From: Candidatus Desulfatibia vada
GTDB taxonomy: Bacteria > Desulfobacterota > Desulfobacteria > Desulfobacterales > UBA11574
Direction of reading: 5' to 3'
DNA length: 43,690 nucleotides
Assembly: GCA_014383215.1 (NCBI GenBank)
Contig: JACNIG010000244.1
Location: 1 to 43,690, forward strand
The notes beneath the pieces were generated by a model, which was not told the origin of the DNA, did not search any database, and saw nothing but the letters and a program-made list of their open reading frames with translations. Positions 8,458 to 16,715 of the stretch are shown here, piece after piece (position 1 is the stretch's first letter; every line of letters starts with the position of its first letter). The position numbers were made by a program, and so were the translations under genes.

Positions 8458-9753
8458 TTATCTGCCGATTCCCATATACTCGAATCCAAGTGCTCTCATT
8501 TCTTTGGGATCATAGATGTTTCTACCGTCAATGATAATCGGATTTTTTAAAAGAATTTTTACTGCCCGCATATCTAAATTGCGGAACTCATTCCATTCGG
8601 TGGCAATTATTAAAGCATCACAATCGCGGATGGATTCATAAGGATTTTCAAAGAACTTGACTTCGTCTAATTGTTTTTTGGCGTTCTCAATTGCGACCGG
8701 ATCACAAGCGTGGACTTTTGCTCCCAGCTTCTGTAAAGCTCTTATGATAATCAGTGCAGGCGCTGCTCTTATATCATCTGTTTTGGGCTTGAACGAAATT
8801 CCCCAGACAGCTATGGTACGATCCTTAATCTCCATTACAGACTTGAGTTTTTCTACTGCAATGTTTTTCTGGGTCTCGTTAATCCTGGCTACTGCTTCAA
8901 ACAGGTCGGCATCACAATCGTTTTGTTTCAGCGTTCCTATAAGCGCCTTAACGTCTTTCGGAAAACAGCTGCCGCCAAAACCGACGCCTGCCTGCAGAAA
9001 GCGGGGTCCAATTCTGCCGTCAAAACCCATGCCCTTGGCAACTTCCTTAATATCTGCACCGGTTTTTTCACATAGATAAGCAATCTGGTTCATAAAGCTT
9101 ATCCGGGTTGCCAGCATGGCATTACTGGCATATTTGATAATCTCGGCACTCCTTATGCCGGTAACCATAATCGGCCGATCGGTTCTTGCACGCGAACGGT
9201 ATAACGAAGTCATAATTTCTTCGGCTTTCTTGCTATCCGTACCGATCACAATCCTGTCCGGGTTTTCAAAATCTTTTACAGCAGCACCCTCTCTCAAAAA
9301 TTCAGGGTTGGATACAACATCGAATTCCATTTTTTCCTGCTGGTTTTGGTCAATTATTTTTTTGACCAGATCGGCAGTTCCTACCGGCACCGTACTTTTA
9401 TTGACCACAATCTTATAACTATTCATATATCTGCCAATAGTTTGTGCGGCTGCTTGCACTGCGGTCAGGTCCGCTTCCTGCTGCTCGTTTTCAGGGGTGC
9501 CGACGCAGATAAAAATAATATCAGACTCCTGGACCGCTTTTATGCCGTCGGTTGTAAAGGTGAGCCTGCCGGTTTTAAGATTTCTTTGGCAGATTTCCTC
9601 CAGACCGGGCTCATAAATCGTCATTACCCCGTCTGAGAGCTGATCTATCTTGGCCTTGTCAATATCAAGGCAGATCACGTCGTTACCAAGGTCTGCAAAT
9701 CCGGCTCCGTTAACAAGCCCCACATATCCTGTTCCGATAATAGCTAGTTTCAT
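8458..9753 (-). CDS. ugd: UDP-glucose 6-dehydrogenase
   Basis: Ugd oxidises UDP-glucose to UDP-glucuronate. The 431-residue protein is a textbook short Ugd: Rossmann motif GTGYVGLV at residues 7-14, VGTPE, the NKSTVPVGTAD segment, the NPEFLREGAAVKDF signature, a catalytic cysteine in GFGGSCFPKDV near residue 260, and the C-terminal UDP-binding domain with WGISFKPKTDDIR. The ATG at 9753 is preceded by AAGGGTGA. The next gene upstream is a UDP-glucuronate 4-epimerase, which would use its product. Confidence 0.94.
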   Translation of the reverse strand: MKLAIIGTGYVGLVNGAGFADLGNDVICLDIDKAKIDQLSDGVMTIYEPGLEEICQRNLKTGRLTFTTDGIKAVQESDIIFICVGTPENEQQEADLTAVQAAAQTIGRYMNSYKIVVNKSTVPVGTADLVKKIIDQNQQEKMEFDVVSNPEFLREGAAVKDFENPDRIVIGTDSKKAEEIMTSLYRSRARTDRPIMVTGIRSAEIIKYASNAMLATRISFMNQIAYLCEKTGADIKEVAKGMGFDGRIGPRFLQAGVGFGGSCFPKDVKALIGTLKQNDCDADLFEAVARINETQKNIAVEKLKSVMEIKDRTIAVWGISFKPKTDDIRAAPALIIIRALQKLGAKVHACDPVAIENAKKQLDEVKFFENPYESIRDCDALIIATEWNEFRNLDMRAVKILLKNPIIIDGRNIYDPKEMRALGFEYMGIGR

Positions 9754-9838
9754 TCAAATCACCCTTGAAAATATAGTCTGACGAATTAATTCCTTAGTTA
9801 TGATTTTTTTGCTTTTTATGGCAAAAAATAAAATCAAT

Positions 9839-9916
9839 CACGAAAGCACGAAATAGGGAAAACACGAAATTTTATAATCATCTTTTTCGTGTTTTCGTAC
9901 TTTCGTGTTTTCGTGA
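9839..9916. repeat. CACGAAA/TTTCGTG inverted repeat element
   Basis: The left arm (9839-9869) contains three CACGAAA words, and the right arm (9884-9916) contains the complementary TTTCGTG words in matching order, giving an imperfect stem of about 30 bp around a short AT-rich loop. It sits in the 264-nt gap between ugd and the UDP-glucuronate epimerase, where no gene is seen. Elements of this look are common intergenic repeats in bacteria of this group (from memory, not checked). Confidence 0.7.
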
Positions 9917-10017
9917 TAAAGAATCTTTTCTTTTATACAATCGTCGTTCGCCCGATTGGATAAAAAACAAAAACTCTGTTGCTCTGTGTCTGTTGTTAAT
10001 GATCTGTTAACGTAACG

Positions 10018-11043
10018 CTATTTGTAGCCATAATACTCTTTAAACCAAGCTACAAAGCGTTGGATCCCGGTATCGATGGAGATGCCGGGTTTAAAACCGA
10101 CATCTTCTATCAGGTCGTCAATATCAGCATACGTTGCAGGTATATCACCCGGCTGAAGATCAAGGAATTCTTTTTTAGCCCGGCGGCCAAGGGCATCTTC
10201 GATGGCCGCAATAAAATCCATTAATTCAACCGGATTATTGTTTCCGATATTATAAATTTTATAGCGGGTATACGATGTTCCGGGGTCTGGATTGTCTCCG
10301 CTCCAGGTCGGATTCGGTTCCGGGCGTTGACCCATTACCCTTACAACACCCTCGATGATATCGTCGATGTAGGTAAAATCTCGCTGCATCCTGCCGTGAT
10401 TAAATACTTTTATCGATTGTTCTTCCAGAATGGCCCTGGTAAAAAGAAAAAGGGCCATGTCAGGTCGTCCCCAGGGCCCGTAAACCGTAAAAAACCTAAG
10501 GCCGGTGCAGGCAAGTCCGAACAGGTGGCTGTAAGTGTGTGCCATGAGTTCATTTGCTTTTTTTGTAGCAGCATACAGGGACACAGGGTGATCTACATTG
10601 TGGTGAACTGAAAAAGGCATTTTGGTATTGGCCCCGTAAACAGAGCTGGATGAGGCAAATACCAGATGCTGAATATCGTTGTACCGGCAACATTCCAGAA
10701 TATTAACAAAGCCTACAATGTTCGCATCTACATAAGCTTGAGGATTTTCAAGTGAATACCTGACACCGGCCTGGGCGGCTAGATTAACAACAACATCACA
10801 TTGTGTATCGTCAAAAATTTTCTCCAAAGCCTTTTTGTCGGAAAGGTCAATTTTGGAAAAGGAAAAGTTTTCAAAAGGTGTCAGCTTGTCAAGACGGGCT
10901 GCTTTAAGACGGACATCATAGTATGGATTGAGGTTGTCTATACCGGTAACATAACAGCCATTTTGTAAAAGGCGCTTTGACAGGTGATAACCGATAAAAC
11001 CGGCCGCGCCGGTGACCAATACCTTGGTGAATTTAAATTTCAT
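10018..11043 (-). CDS. UDP-glucuronate 4-epimerase
   Basis: The enzyme converts UDP-glucuronate to UDP-galacturonate, using bound NAD+. The 341-residue extended short-chain dehydrogenase has [10 protein letters not shown] at residues 12-21, the family-diagnostic [16 protein letters not shown] segment, ASSSSVYG for the active-site Ser, and the catalytic YAATK. The C-terminal [10 protein letters not shown] motif is also typical. An AAGGTGATAATAA ribosome binding region precedes the ATG, 6 nt after the stop of the upstream epimerase. With ugd downstream this gives a UDP-Glc to UDP-GlcA to UDP-GalA route for capsule or lipopolysaccharide. Confidence 0.9.
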   Translation of the reverse strand: MKFKFTKVLVTGAAGFIGYHLSKRLLQNGCYVTGIDNLNPYYDVRLKAARLDKLTPFENFSFSKIDLSDKKALEKIFDDTQCDVVVNLAAQAGVRYSLENPQAYVDANIVGFVNILECCRYNDIQHLVFASSSSVYGANTKMPFSVHHNVDHPVSLYAATKKANELMAHTYSHLFGLACTGLRFFTVYGPWGRPDMALFLFTRAILEEQSIKVFNHGRMQRDFTYIDDIIEGVVRVMGQRPEPNPTWSGDNPDPGTSYTRYKIYNIGNNNPVELMDFIAAIEDALGRRAKKEFLDLQPGDIPATYADIDDLIEDVGFKPGISIDTGIQRFVAWFKEYYGYK

Positions 11044-11049
11044 TTATTA

Positions 11050-12006
11050 TCACCTTATAAGCTCTGTCGAAAGATAATATTCAAAGGTCTCTTTAAGGCC
11101 ATTTTCAAAGGAATACTCCGGTTCATATCCAAGAGCTTCTTTAGCGCAATCGATATCTGCCACAGACTCGCGAATCTCTCCGGGCCGTGACGGTTCATAC
11201 TCAGGCCTGATCTTTTTGCCGGCCAGTTTACTGATCATTTCCCATAGCTCATTGATGCGGAAAGCTTTTCCTGTACCGATGTTATATGTTTTCCCGCCGG
11301 CTTTGTGTGCATTTGCCGCAAGCAGATTGGCTCTGACAACATCTTTTACATATACAAAATCCCGGTACTGATTGCCATCCCCGTAAATAACGGGAGTCGA
11401 GTCAGCGGCAGCTTTGGTCATGAAAATTGACATGACCCCGGAGTATGGGGATGATGGGTCCTGTCTGGGTCCGTAAACATTAAAATAGCGCAGGCAAACC
11501 GTTTCAAGCTTGTAAAGGTCATGATACAGACGGGCATATAACTCTCCGGCAAGCTTTTGCACAGCATAAGGACTTTGCGGTTTTGGGTTCATATTTTCAT
11601 GCTTCGGCAATTCCGGGTCGTCGCCGTAAACTGCACATGAGCCGGCAATCACGACGCGTTTGACATTGTTTTTGCGGGCGGCTTCAAGCACATAAAGTGT
11701 CCCCATTGCGTTTATCGTGGCGGATTCAACCGGATTTACCACTGTCTGCGGAACCGAAACCACGGCGGCCTGGTGGAATATTATATCGCAGTCTGCGGCT
11801 GCCTGCATTAATAATTCTTGGTCCCGAATATCACCTTGATAAAAAGTAATATGCTCTCTAATATGCTCTATGTTTGACAGACTGCCGGTCGAAAGGTCAT
11901 CAATCACCCTAACTTCGCACCCCTCAGATATCAAGGCATCAACAAGATGAGATCCGATAAACCCTGCGCCGCCGGTGACCAGTGCTTTGTTGAATTTAAA
12001 ATTCAT
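11050..12006 (-). CDS. NAD-dependent nucleotide-sugar epimerase (WbpP/GalE-like)
   Basis: This 318-residue extended short-chain dehydrogenase has the NAD motif GGAGFIGSHL (residues 12-21), DDLSTG for the NAD-ribose, AGSCAVYG, catalytic YAVQK, and the RYFNVYGPRQDPSSPYSGVMSIF segment seen in WbpP-type UDP-GlcNAc 4-epimerases and related UDP-sugar epimerases. The exact substrate (UDP-GlcNAc, UDP-GlcNAcA or UDP-Glc) cannot be fixed from sequence. It is the first gene of the block, with a candidate promoter about 85-110 nt upstream and AGGGTGAA before its ATG. It shares the MxFKFxKxLVTG start with the next gene, suggesting relatedness. Confidence 0.82.
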   Translation of the reverse strand: MNFKFNKALVTGGAGFIGSHLVDALISEGCEVRVIDDLSTGSLSNIEHIREHITFYQGDIRDQELLMQAAADCDIIFHQAAVVSVPQTVVNPVESATINAMGTLYVLEAARKNNVKRVVIAGSCAVYGDDPELPKHENMNPKPQSPYAVQKLAGELYARLYHDLYKLETVCLRYFNVYGPRQDPSSPYSGVMSIFMTKAAADSTPVIYGDGNQYRDFVYVKDVVRANLLAANAHKAGGKTYNIGTGKAFRINELWEMISKLAGKKIRPEYEPSRPGEIRESVADIDCAKEALGYEPEYSFENGLKETFEYYLSTELIR

Positions 12007-12089
12007 TTCACCCTAGCGTTGTAAAAACAACATGTCTGGTATCTTAAACAGGTAAAGCTACTTTTTCTATCCTGGTTCAAAGAAGCTAA

Positions 12090-12119
12090 GGTATACATCA
12101 ATCAATTTAACTTTGTCAA
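12090..12119 (-). promoter_or_regulatory. Candidate sigma70 promoter for the nucleotide-sugar block
   Basis: On the minus strand a perfect -35 TTGACA (12119-12114) is followed after 18 bp by TATACC (12095-12090), preceded by TG. The distance to the first start codon (12006) is about 85 nt. Inferred from consensus only. Confidence 0.45.
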
Positions 12120-12310
12120 ATTGATACGCCTACTTGCATAGAAATTGTTATAAAATCTCAGATCATGTTCAAGGACAAGTTGAGCTTTGCTAAATACCGA
12201 TATTCGGGAACACTACGGCGAAAAGCAAAGTCCCGCTGGTAGATGGATGAGTATTTTGAGTGGAAGTGCAATCCCGCCAAAGTCGGGATGCTGTGGATGG
12301 GGTTTGAAGA

Positions 12311-12350
12311 ACCCTGCAGAAAGCTGCAGGGAATGCGCTCGCTGTGCAGT
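12311..12350. repeat. Dispersed palindromic repeat, copy 1
   Basis: CCCTGCAG-AAAG-CTGCAGGG is a perfect 8-bp stem followed by AATGCGCTCGCT and a second TGCAG. The same stem-plus-AATGCGCTCGC layout recurs at 15510-15575, 15639-15712 and 28056-28161. Confidence 0.7.
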
Positions 12351-12364
12351 TTAAAGGTCTCTTT

Positions 12365-12763
12365 TCATGATGTTACATTCTTGCTTGCTTTTTGTGACTG
12401 CATTACCTCTTTTTGCCTTTTCAGAACATATTTGTGAATCGCTTCAACTTCATCCTCTCCAATTTCACGAAATCGGCAATGACAAACATTTTGATCGTCT
12501 ATGGTATTGATCTCCAAAATAGGCGCCAAGGTTACATTCTGATAGGGCAGCAGCAATTCTATTGTCTGAGTGTCTCCGCTTTTAAAACCCTTGTTTTTAA
12601 ACGCAAGGCCGCCTGCGCTAATATTGACCATCTGCACTTTTTCTCCACCGCACTTAAAGACTATGGGAGCATTTGCGGGCGGGAGGACCCTATAGGATGA
12701 ACGCCTGTCATTGGATTCAAAAGAAAATATCTCAGAATTATTTTGTTTCTCTTTCCAGAACAA
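12365..12763 (-). CDS. PilZ-domain protein of the motility operon
   Basis: The 132-residue protein is essentially one PilZ domain, a c-di-GMP receptor, with RxxxR (Arg21-Arg25, RSSYR) and NISAGG (47-52) matching the two ligand-binding motifs. It lies directly after motA-motB and probably adjusts the flagellar motor in response to c-di-GMP, as PilZ proteins of the YcgR type do; that role is inferred. The start is not obvious: an ATG at 12874 would extend far into motB in another frame. I prefer TTG 12763, 7 nt after AGGAGG, which is itself the end of the motB coding sequence. The gene then overlaps motB by 26 nt, suggesting translational coupling. TTG 12769 is too close to the AGGAGG. Confidence 0.75.
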   Translation of the reverse strand: MFWKEKQNNSEIFSFESNDRRSSYRVLPPANAPIVFKCGGEKVQMVNISAGGLAFKNKGFKSGDTQTIELLLPYQNVTLAPILEINTIDDQNVCHCRFREIGEDEVEAIHKYVLKRQKEVMQSQKASKNVTS

Positions 12764-13469
12764 ATTCAACCCTCCTGTTAATCGCCCTGTTTTCGGCGGA
12801 GTCATTGGCAACCAAAGGAAGAAGATCTCCATAACCGGTGGCCGTGAGACGCATGGGGCTAACCTCGCCATCAATGAGATACTTCAGAACTGTGGTGGCC
12901 CGGATGGCAGATAGTTCCCAATTTGAAGCAAATTGGGCTGTAGAAATAGGGGTGTCATCCGTATGTCCCTTGATATTTACATTAAATTCTTCGTAATCTT
13001 GTATAATGCCGGTTATTTTATCTAAAATCGGTTTTGCATCTTCGTTCAGTTGGGCGGCACCGGAGTCAAAGAGGACTTTACCCCGGATTTGAATGTGTAT
13101 CTTGCCATCGGATATTTGGGCTATGATATGTTGACCCAGTTTCTTTTCTTGGATCAAATCATCAATATCACCCAACATCTCATTTTCTCTGGATTTTAGC
13201 CCTGACAAATCCGCCAGGCTGACTTTCTGGTCGAGGCGTTCAGGCACCTTAACGATTTCCAAAAGACCTATTCCAGGATTTTTTTCACCAAGATTGACCT
13301 GTATAGAAGATATGACACGTTTGAACTTGATTAGATTTAGGGACGATATGGCATACATTAAAATAAAAAAGACCAGAAGCAGGGTCATCAGATCGGCATA
13401 TGTCACAATCCAGGTGACTTCATCTTCATCTTCAATTAGATCTAAGATATCGGGTCTGCTTAGTTTCAT
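12738..13469 (-). CDS. motB: Flagellar motor stator protein MotB
   Basis: MotB anchors the stator to peptidoglycan and, with MotA, conducts the ions that drive flagellar rotation. The 243-residue protein has a short cytoplasmic N-terminus, one transmembrane helix (about 22-44) with the conserved ion-carrying aspartate in YADLMTLLLVFF (Asp26), a plug/linker, and a C-terminal OmpA-like peptidoglycan-binding domain with KVLFDSGAAQL, GHTDDTPI and NRRVEFVL. The ATG follows the motA stop by one base (TAA-C-ATG), so translation is coupled. A tyrosine immediately precedes the Ala-Asp. Whether H+ or Na+ is used cannot be read from this alone. Confidence 0.93.
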   Translation of the reverse strand: MKLSRPDILDLIEDEDEVTWIVTYADLMTLLLVFFILMYAISSLNLIKFKRVISSIQVNLGEKNPGIGLLEIVKVPERLDQKVSLADLSGLKSRENEMLGDIDDLIQEKKLGQHIIAQISDGKIHIQIRGKVLFDSGAAQLNEDAKPILDKITGIIQDYEEFNVNIKGHTDDTPISTAQFASNWELSAIRATTVLKYLIDGEVSPMRLTATGYGDLLPLVANDSAENRAINRRVEFVLERETK

Positions 13470-13470
13470 G

Positions 13471-14241
13471 TTATCTTGTCCTCATAGATGATAATGATCT
13501 TCGCTTTGCCGCAGGTATAAAGGATGATAGTCTCTCGTAAACAATAATTGGGTTGTTGTTGTCGAGGATACCGATCGCTCCTTCGAAAACAATTTCAAGA
13601 TTTATCACCTCATGAACAGTTCTGGCTTTGAGTTTTCCGGCAATGGGCAAGCAGAACAGCGTGGAGAGTAAAGAACCATAAAATGTTGTCAGTATGGCTA
13701 TGGCCATAGAGGAACCGATTTGGGAAGGATCCTGAAGCTTGCTTAACATTTGAATAAGGCCGATCAATGTCCCGAGCATGCCAAAGGCGGGTGAATACAG
13801 CCCCATTTTGCGGAATATGTCCTGAACGATAAAGTGTCTCATTTTTAATGATTCAATCTCGGTTCTTAATGCCGATCTTATCGTTTCCTCTTCAGAGCCA
13901 TCGGCAATAAGTGCGCAGGCCTTTTTTAAAAAACGTGATTTTGTCTTTATACTACTTAGACCGAGTATCCCCTGCCGCCGACTTATTTCGGACAACTTAA
14001 TCATAGTCGCAACCATACTGTTGGGATCCTTCTTGTCCATAGTAAAAGCAAAATATGCCGCCCTAAACGCTGTAACAACGTCTTTAAATTGAAAGGTGAG
14101 CAGAGTAGTAGAAACCGTACCACCCAGCACGATCATCAACCCTGGAATATTCCAAAAATTATGAATATCTCCCGCAATAAATATGGCGGCTATAATGAGA
14201 AAGATGCCGGAAATACTTCCGACAACAGATCCTAAATCCAT
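13471..14241 (-). CDS. motA: Flagellar motor stator protein MotA
   Basis: MotA is the proton or sodium channel partner of MotB and pushes on the rotor. The 256-residue inner-membrane protein has MotA/TolQ/ExbB architecture: two N-terminal helices (about 3-22 and 30-50), a cytoplasmic loop rich in Arg/Lys/Glu (about 60-145) where the rotor-interacting charged residues sit, and two C-terminal helices with PAFGMLGTLIGLIQML and MAIAILTTFYGSLLSTLFCLP. The length matches the family. It begins 5 nt after the stop of the HDOD gene. Confidence 0.93.
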   Translation of the reverse strand: MDLGSVVGSISGIFLIIAAIFIAGDIHNFWNIPGLMIVLGGTVSTTLLTFQFKDVVTAFRAAYFAFTMDKKDPNSMVATMIKLSEISRRQGILGLSSIKTKSRFLKKACALIADGSEEETIRSALRTEIESLKMRHFIVQDIFRKMGLYSPAFGMLGTLIGLIQMLSKLQDPSQIGSSMAIAILTTFYGSLLSTLFCLPIAGKLKARTVHEVINLEIVFEGAIGILDNNNPIIVYERLSSFIPAAKRRSLSSMRTR

Positions 14242-14246
14242 AAGCT

Positions 14247-15110
14247 TTAACTACCCCCCACAGTATCGCCAACCTGGTCAACATACTCTGTGATTTCATC
14301 CATAAGCTGTGCAATTTCATCTATCTGAAAGCCTACTACCTCCAAAGAATTGTCAGAGCTTTCAAGTGTAATCCCGTCGATATCCATACCGGTCGATTCA
14401 GTAATCTGGTCCGCAACATGAATAATGTGTGCCAGCTTATTACTCATGAGACGCGAGGGTTGATGATGATAGCGAATAGCGACAGTGATTGATTTTGGAA
14501 AATTCCATTTTTTACAGACTTTAGCGGCTATTTCCGCGTGTTCGAATCCGAGAATCTCTTTTTCAGCCTCCAGAAAAGTCTGTTGGCCGTCGTACATAAA
14601 TTCCTGGAAAGCCTCTTTGCGCTCATAAACATATTCGTCTAATATGAGTTTGCCCACATCATGAATAAGTCCAGCCGAAAAGGCATCATCGGCCAGGGCA
14701 GGATATTTCATGCCTGCAATGATTTTTGCCCCAAAGGCAACGCCAATGGAATGCCGCCATATAGCTTGGGCCGGAAGTTCATATCCAATCAAAGTTTTTT
14801 TGAAGAGCGAGGAAGCACTTGCTATTGTGATGAGTTCAGACAGGTTTTTCATTCCGATAATTACTGTCGCATCCTGTATCGATGATACCTTTTTTACGCG
14901 GCCATAGTATGATGAATTGGCAATTTTGAGAATTTTGACGGCAAACGCCTGGTCATTAATGATTAATTTTTCTAAGTCCTTAAAGCTGGAATTGGGATCT
15001 GCGATAATCGCTCGGGCCTTGTGCAAGACATTAGGCATGGGCGGAAGGTTGTCCACGGCTCCCAAGATAGTTTTTTTTAACGGCCTGTTTTTAAGTAGCT
15101 TATCGGTCAT
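14247..15110 (-). CDS. HDOD-domain signalling protein
   Basis: The 287-residue cytosolic protein is one HDOD domain (about 17-215), with the NLPPMPNVLHKA entry segment, KILKIANSSYYGR, and an HD-like motif GLIHDVGKLILDEY (His150-Asp151). HDOD proteins resemble HD-GYP phosphodiesterases, but they usually lack the full catalytic set and act as signalling scaffolds, often tied to motility or chemotaxis. Here the HD pair is kept but no GYP loop is present. It is the first gene of a tight operon HDOD-motA-motB-PilZ. It could control stator production or activity, but this is inference. No strong Shine-Dalgarno site precedes the ATG. Confidence 0.85.
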   Translation of the reverse strand: MTDKLLKNRPLKKTILGAVDNLPPMPNVLHKARAIIADPNSSFKDLEKLIINDQAFAVKILKIANSSYYGRVKKVSSIQDATVIIGMKNLSELITIASASSLFKKTLIGYELPAQAIWRHSIGVAFGAKIIAGMKYPALADDAFSAGLIHDVGKLILDEYVYERKEAFQEFMYDGQQTFLEAEKEILGFEHAEIAAKVCKKWNFPKSITVAIRYHHQPSRLMSNKLAHIIHVADQITESTGMDIDGITLESSDNSLEVVGFQIDEIAQLMDEITEYVDQVGDTVGGS

Positions 15111-15509
15111 TTTAATAAAAGATCCACTAACCGGTAAATATCATTGGTCTTTGTCATTTATCAGTATTTATATTTAGCAATTAGTGTGCCAAAAATATAG
15201 TTGCTCCAGGTGTGGTCTACAGATATACCGATTTTAAAGACTTTAACATGCTTAAATTGCAAGATTTAATGGATATCTAAACAGATGGATAACGGGGGTT
15301 GTAGAAAGTAAATAAAACCGCATGGAGGTTGCTAACAAGAGGAAATTTTGACGTATTTGTCTATTTAATGACAATAATGGTTGATGATCTCGTAAAAAGT
15401 CACGGATTAAACTATAGATGGCTACATGGTTACTTTTTGACATAAAGTTATTTATATTGTATGGCAAACCACAAATTACAGCCTGACACCTGAAACGTGA
15501 TGAATGGAA

Positions 15510-15712
15510 GCTCCCTGCAGCCCCGCTGAGCGGGATTTCCGCTACGCTCCATCAAGCTAGCTTGCAGGGAATGTTCTGCCGTGCGGCAGTGCTTCGCAGC
15601 GACTGTAAGGAATTCTGCTAATTTAATATTCGCTCGCTAACCCCGCAGCCCCGCTGGGCGGGATCTTCGGCTACGCTACGGCAAGCTGCGGGGATTGCGC
15701 TCGCTGTTGCAG
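15510..15712. repeat. Dispersed palindromic repeat, copies 2 and 3
   Basis: Copy 2 (15510-15575) runs from CTCCCTGCAGCCCCGCTGAG to GCTTGCAGGGAATG. Copy 3 (15639-15712) runs from CCCCGCAGCCCCGCTGGGCG through GCTACGCTACG to AAGCTGCGGGGATTGCGCTC. Each has a long outer stem and a GC-rich inner stem. They share core words with 12311-12350 and 28056-28161. Confidence 0.75.
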
Positions 15713-15738
15713 TGCAATTTTTTAAGAATTCATCAACA

Positions 15739-15772
15739 TTGACAGACCCCCATTGAGCGTTTTTAGCTCAAT
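15739..15772 (+). promoter_or_regulatory. Candidate nadA promoter with overlapping inverted repeat
   Basis: TTGACA at 15739-15744 could be a -35 box with a poor -10 near 15762. Overlapping the -10 is a perfect inverted repeat ATTGAGC-N7-GCTCAAT (15752-15772), 25 nt before the nadA ATG. Such a site could be a repressor operator for NAD synthesis or an RNA hairpin. The regulator is unknown. Confidence 0.45.
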
Positions 15773-15797
15773 TGGAGTTGTAGCAAAAGGAGTTATA

Positions 15798-16703
15798 ATG
15801 AGCAAAAGTCTGATAGAAAAGATTGGCACTTTAAAAAGAAAGATTAACGCAATTATCCTGGCCCACAACTACCAACGTCCGGAAGTACAGGATATTGCTG
15901 ATTATACCGGTGATTCTCTTGAATTGAGCCGCAAGGCTGCTGAAACCGGTGCTGACGTGATTGTCTTTTGTGGAGTGCACTTTATGGCAGAGACCGCCAA
16001 AATTCTCTCACCTGAAAAGACCGTGCTGCTTCCCGACGAGAATGCCGGCTGCCCCATGGCCGACATGATCACTGCGGAGCAATTGGCCCAAGAGAAAAAG
16101 AAGTATCCCGGCGTTCAAGTAGTCTGCTATGTCAACTCCAGCGCCGCGGTCAAGGCGGATTCCGACATCTGCTGCACGTCTGCAAATGCGGTCAAAGTGG
16201 TGCAGGCCATGGATGCGGACCGGCCCGTTCTCTTTATTCCGGACCAGTATCTGGGCCTCTTTGCCATGCGCTCGTCAGGAACAAAGATGCACTTTTGGCC
16301 CGGATACTGCCCAACTCATATGAAAATTGGAGTAGACGATATTGCCCGACAAAAGAAGCGTTATCCGGACGCTAAAATTGTGGTGCATCCCGAGTGCCGC
16401 CCGGATGTGATCGATGCTGCCGACGAAGCCCTGAGTACCGGAGGGATAATTCGCTATGCGCGAGCATACAAGAAAAAAACTTTAATTGTTGGAACAGAGA
16501 CCGGCATACTTCATCGACTTGGCAAAGAGAATCCAGCCGTGGAATATGTGCCTGTTACCGAGCGGAGCCTGTGCCCCAATATGAAGCGCATCACTTTGGA
16601 AAAGGTCCTCTGGGCTATGGAGGAGTTAAAACCTAAGATTGAAATCCCGGAAAATATAAGGCAAAAGGCTCTTTTGGCGGTGGAAAGGATGTTGGCGTTG
16701 TAA
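15798..16703 (+). CDS. nadA: Quinolinate synthase A
   Basis: NadA condenses iminoaspartate with dihydroxyacetone phosphate to quinolinate in de novo NAD synthesis and carries an oxygen-sensitive [4Fe-4S] cluster. The 301-residue protein is of the short archaeal/Thermotoga type. It has LAHNYQRPEVQDIADYTGDS near the N-terminus and three cysteines in cluster positions: Cys85 (ENAGCPMAD), Cys171 (GYCPTHM) and Cys259 (LCPNM), with HPEC at 197-200. I chose ATG 15798, preceded by AAAAGGAG, rather than the upstream in-frame start at 15753, which runs through the inverted repeat. nadB and nadC are not nearby. An MFS gene follows after 12 nt. Confidence 0.93.
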   Translation: MSKSLIEKIGTLKRKINAIILAHNYQRPEVQDIADYTGDSLELSRKAAETGADVIVFCGVHFMAETAKILSPEKTVLLPDENAGCPMADMITAEQLAQEKKKYPGVQVVCYVNSSAAVKADSDICCTSANAVKVVQAMDADRPVLFIPDQYLGLFAMRSSGTKMHFWPGYCPTHMKIGVDDIARQKKRYPDAKIVVHPECRPDVIDAADEALSTGGIIRYARAYKKKTLIVGTETGILHRLGKENPAVEYVPVTERSLCPNMKRITLEKVLWAMEELKPKIEIPENIRQKALLAVERMLAL

Positions 16704-16715
16704 ACGCAGCAAAGT

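Larger units (their letters stand above)
12007..12364. other. Intergenic region: promoter and repeat remnants, no gene
   Basis: This 358-nt gap holds a candidate promoter for the nucleotide-sugar block, a hairpin ATCCCG-N7-CGGGAT (12271-12289) and a palindromic repeat at about 12311-12350. I see no credible coding sequence; a 64-codon open frame at 12243-12437 runs through the repeat. Confidence 0.6.
15111..15797. other. Divergent intergenic region with repeats, no gene
   Basis: This 687-nt region separates the minus-strand motility operon from plus-strand nadA. The first 350 nt are AT-rich and should hold the motility promoter, but I see no convincing match to sigma70 or sigma28. The middle holds two palindromic repeats (15510-15575 and 15639-15712). 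The last 60 nt hold a candidate nadA promoter and inverted repeat. A 71-codon frame at 15252-15467 (minus strand) has no family resemblance and no ribosome binding site. Confidence 0.6.
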
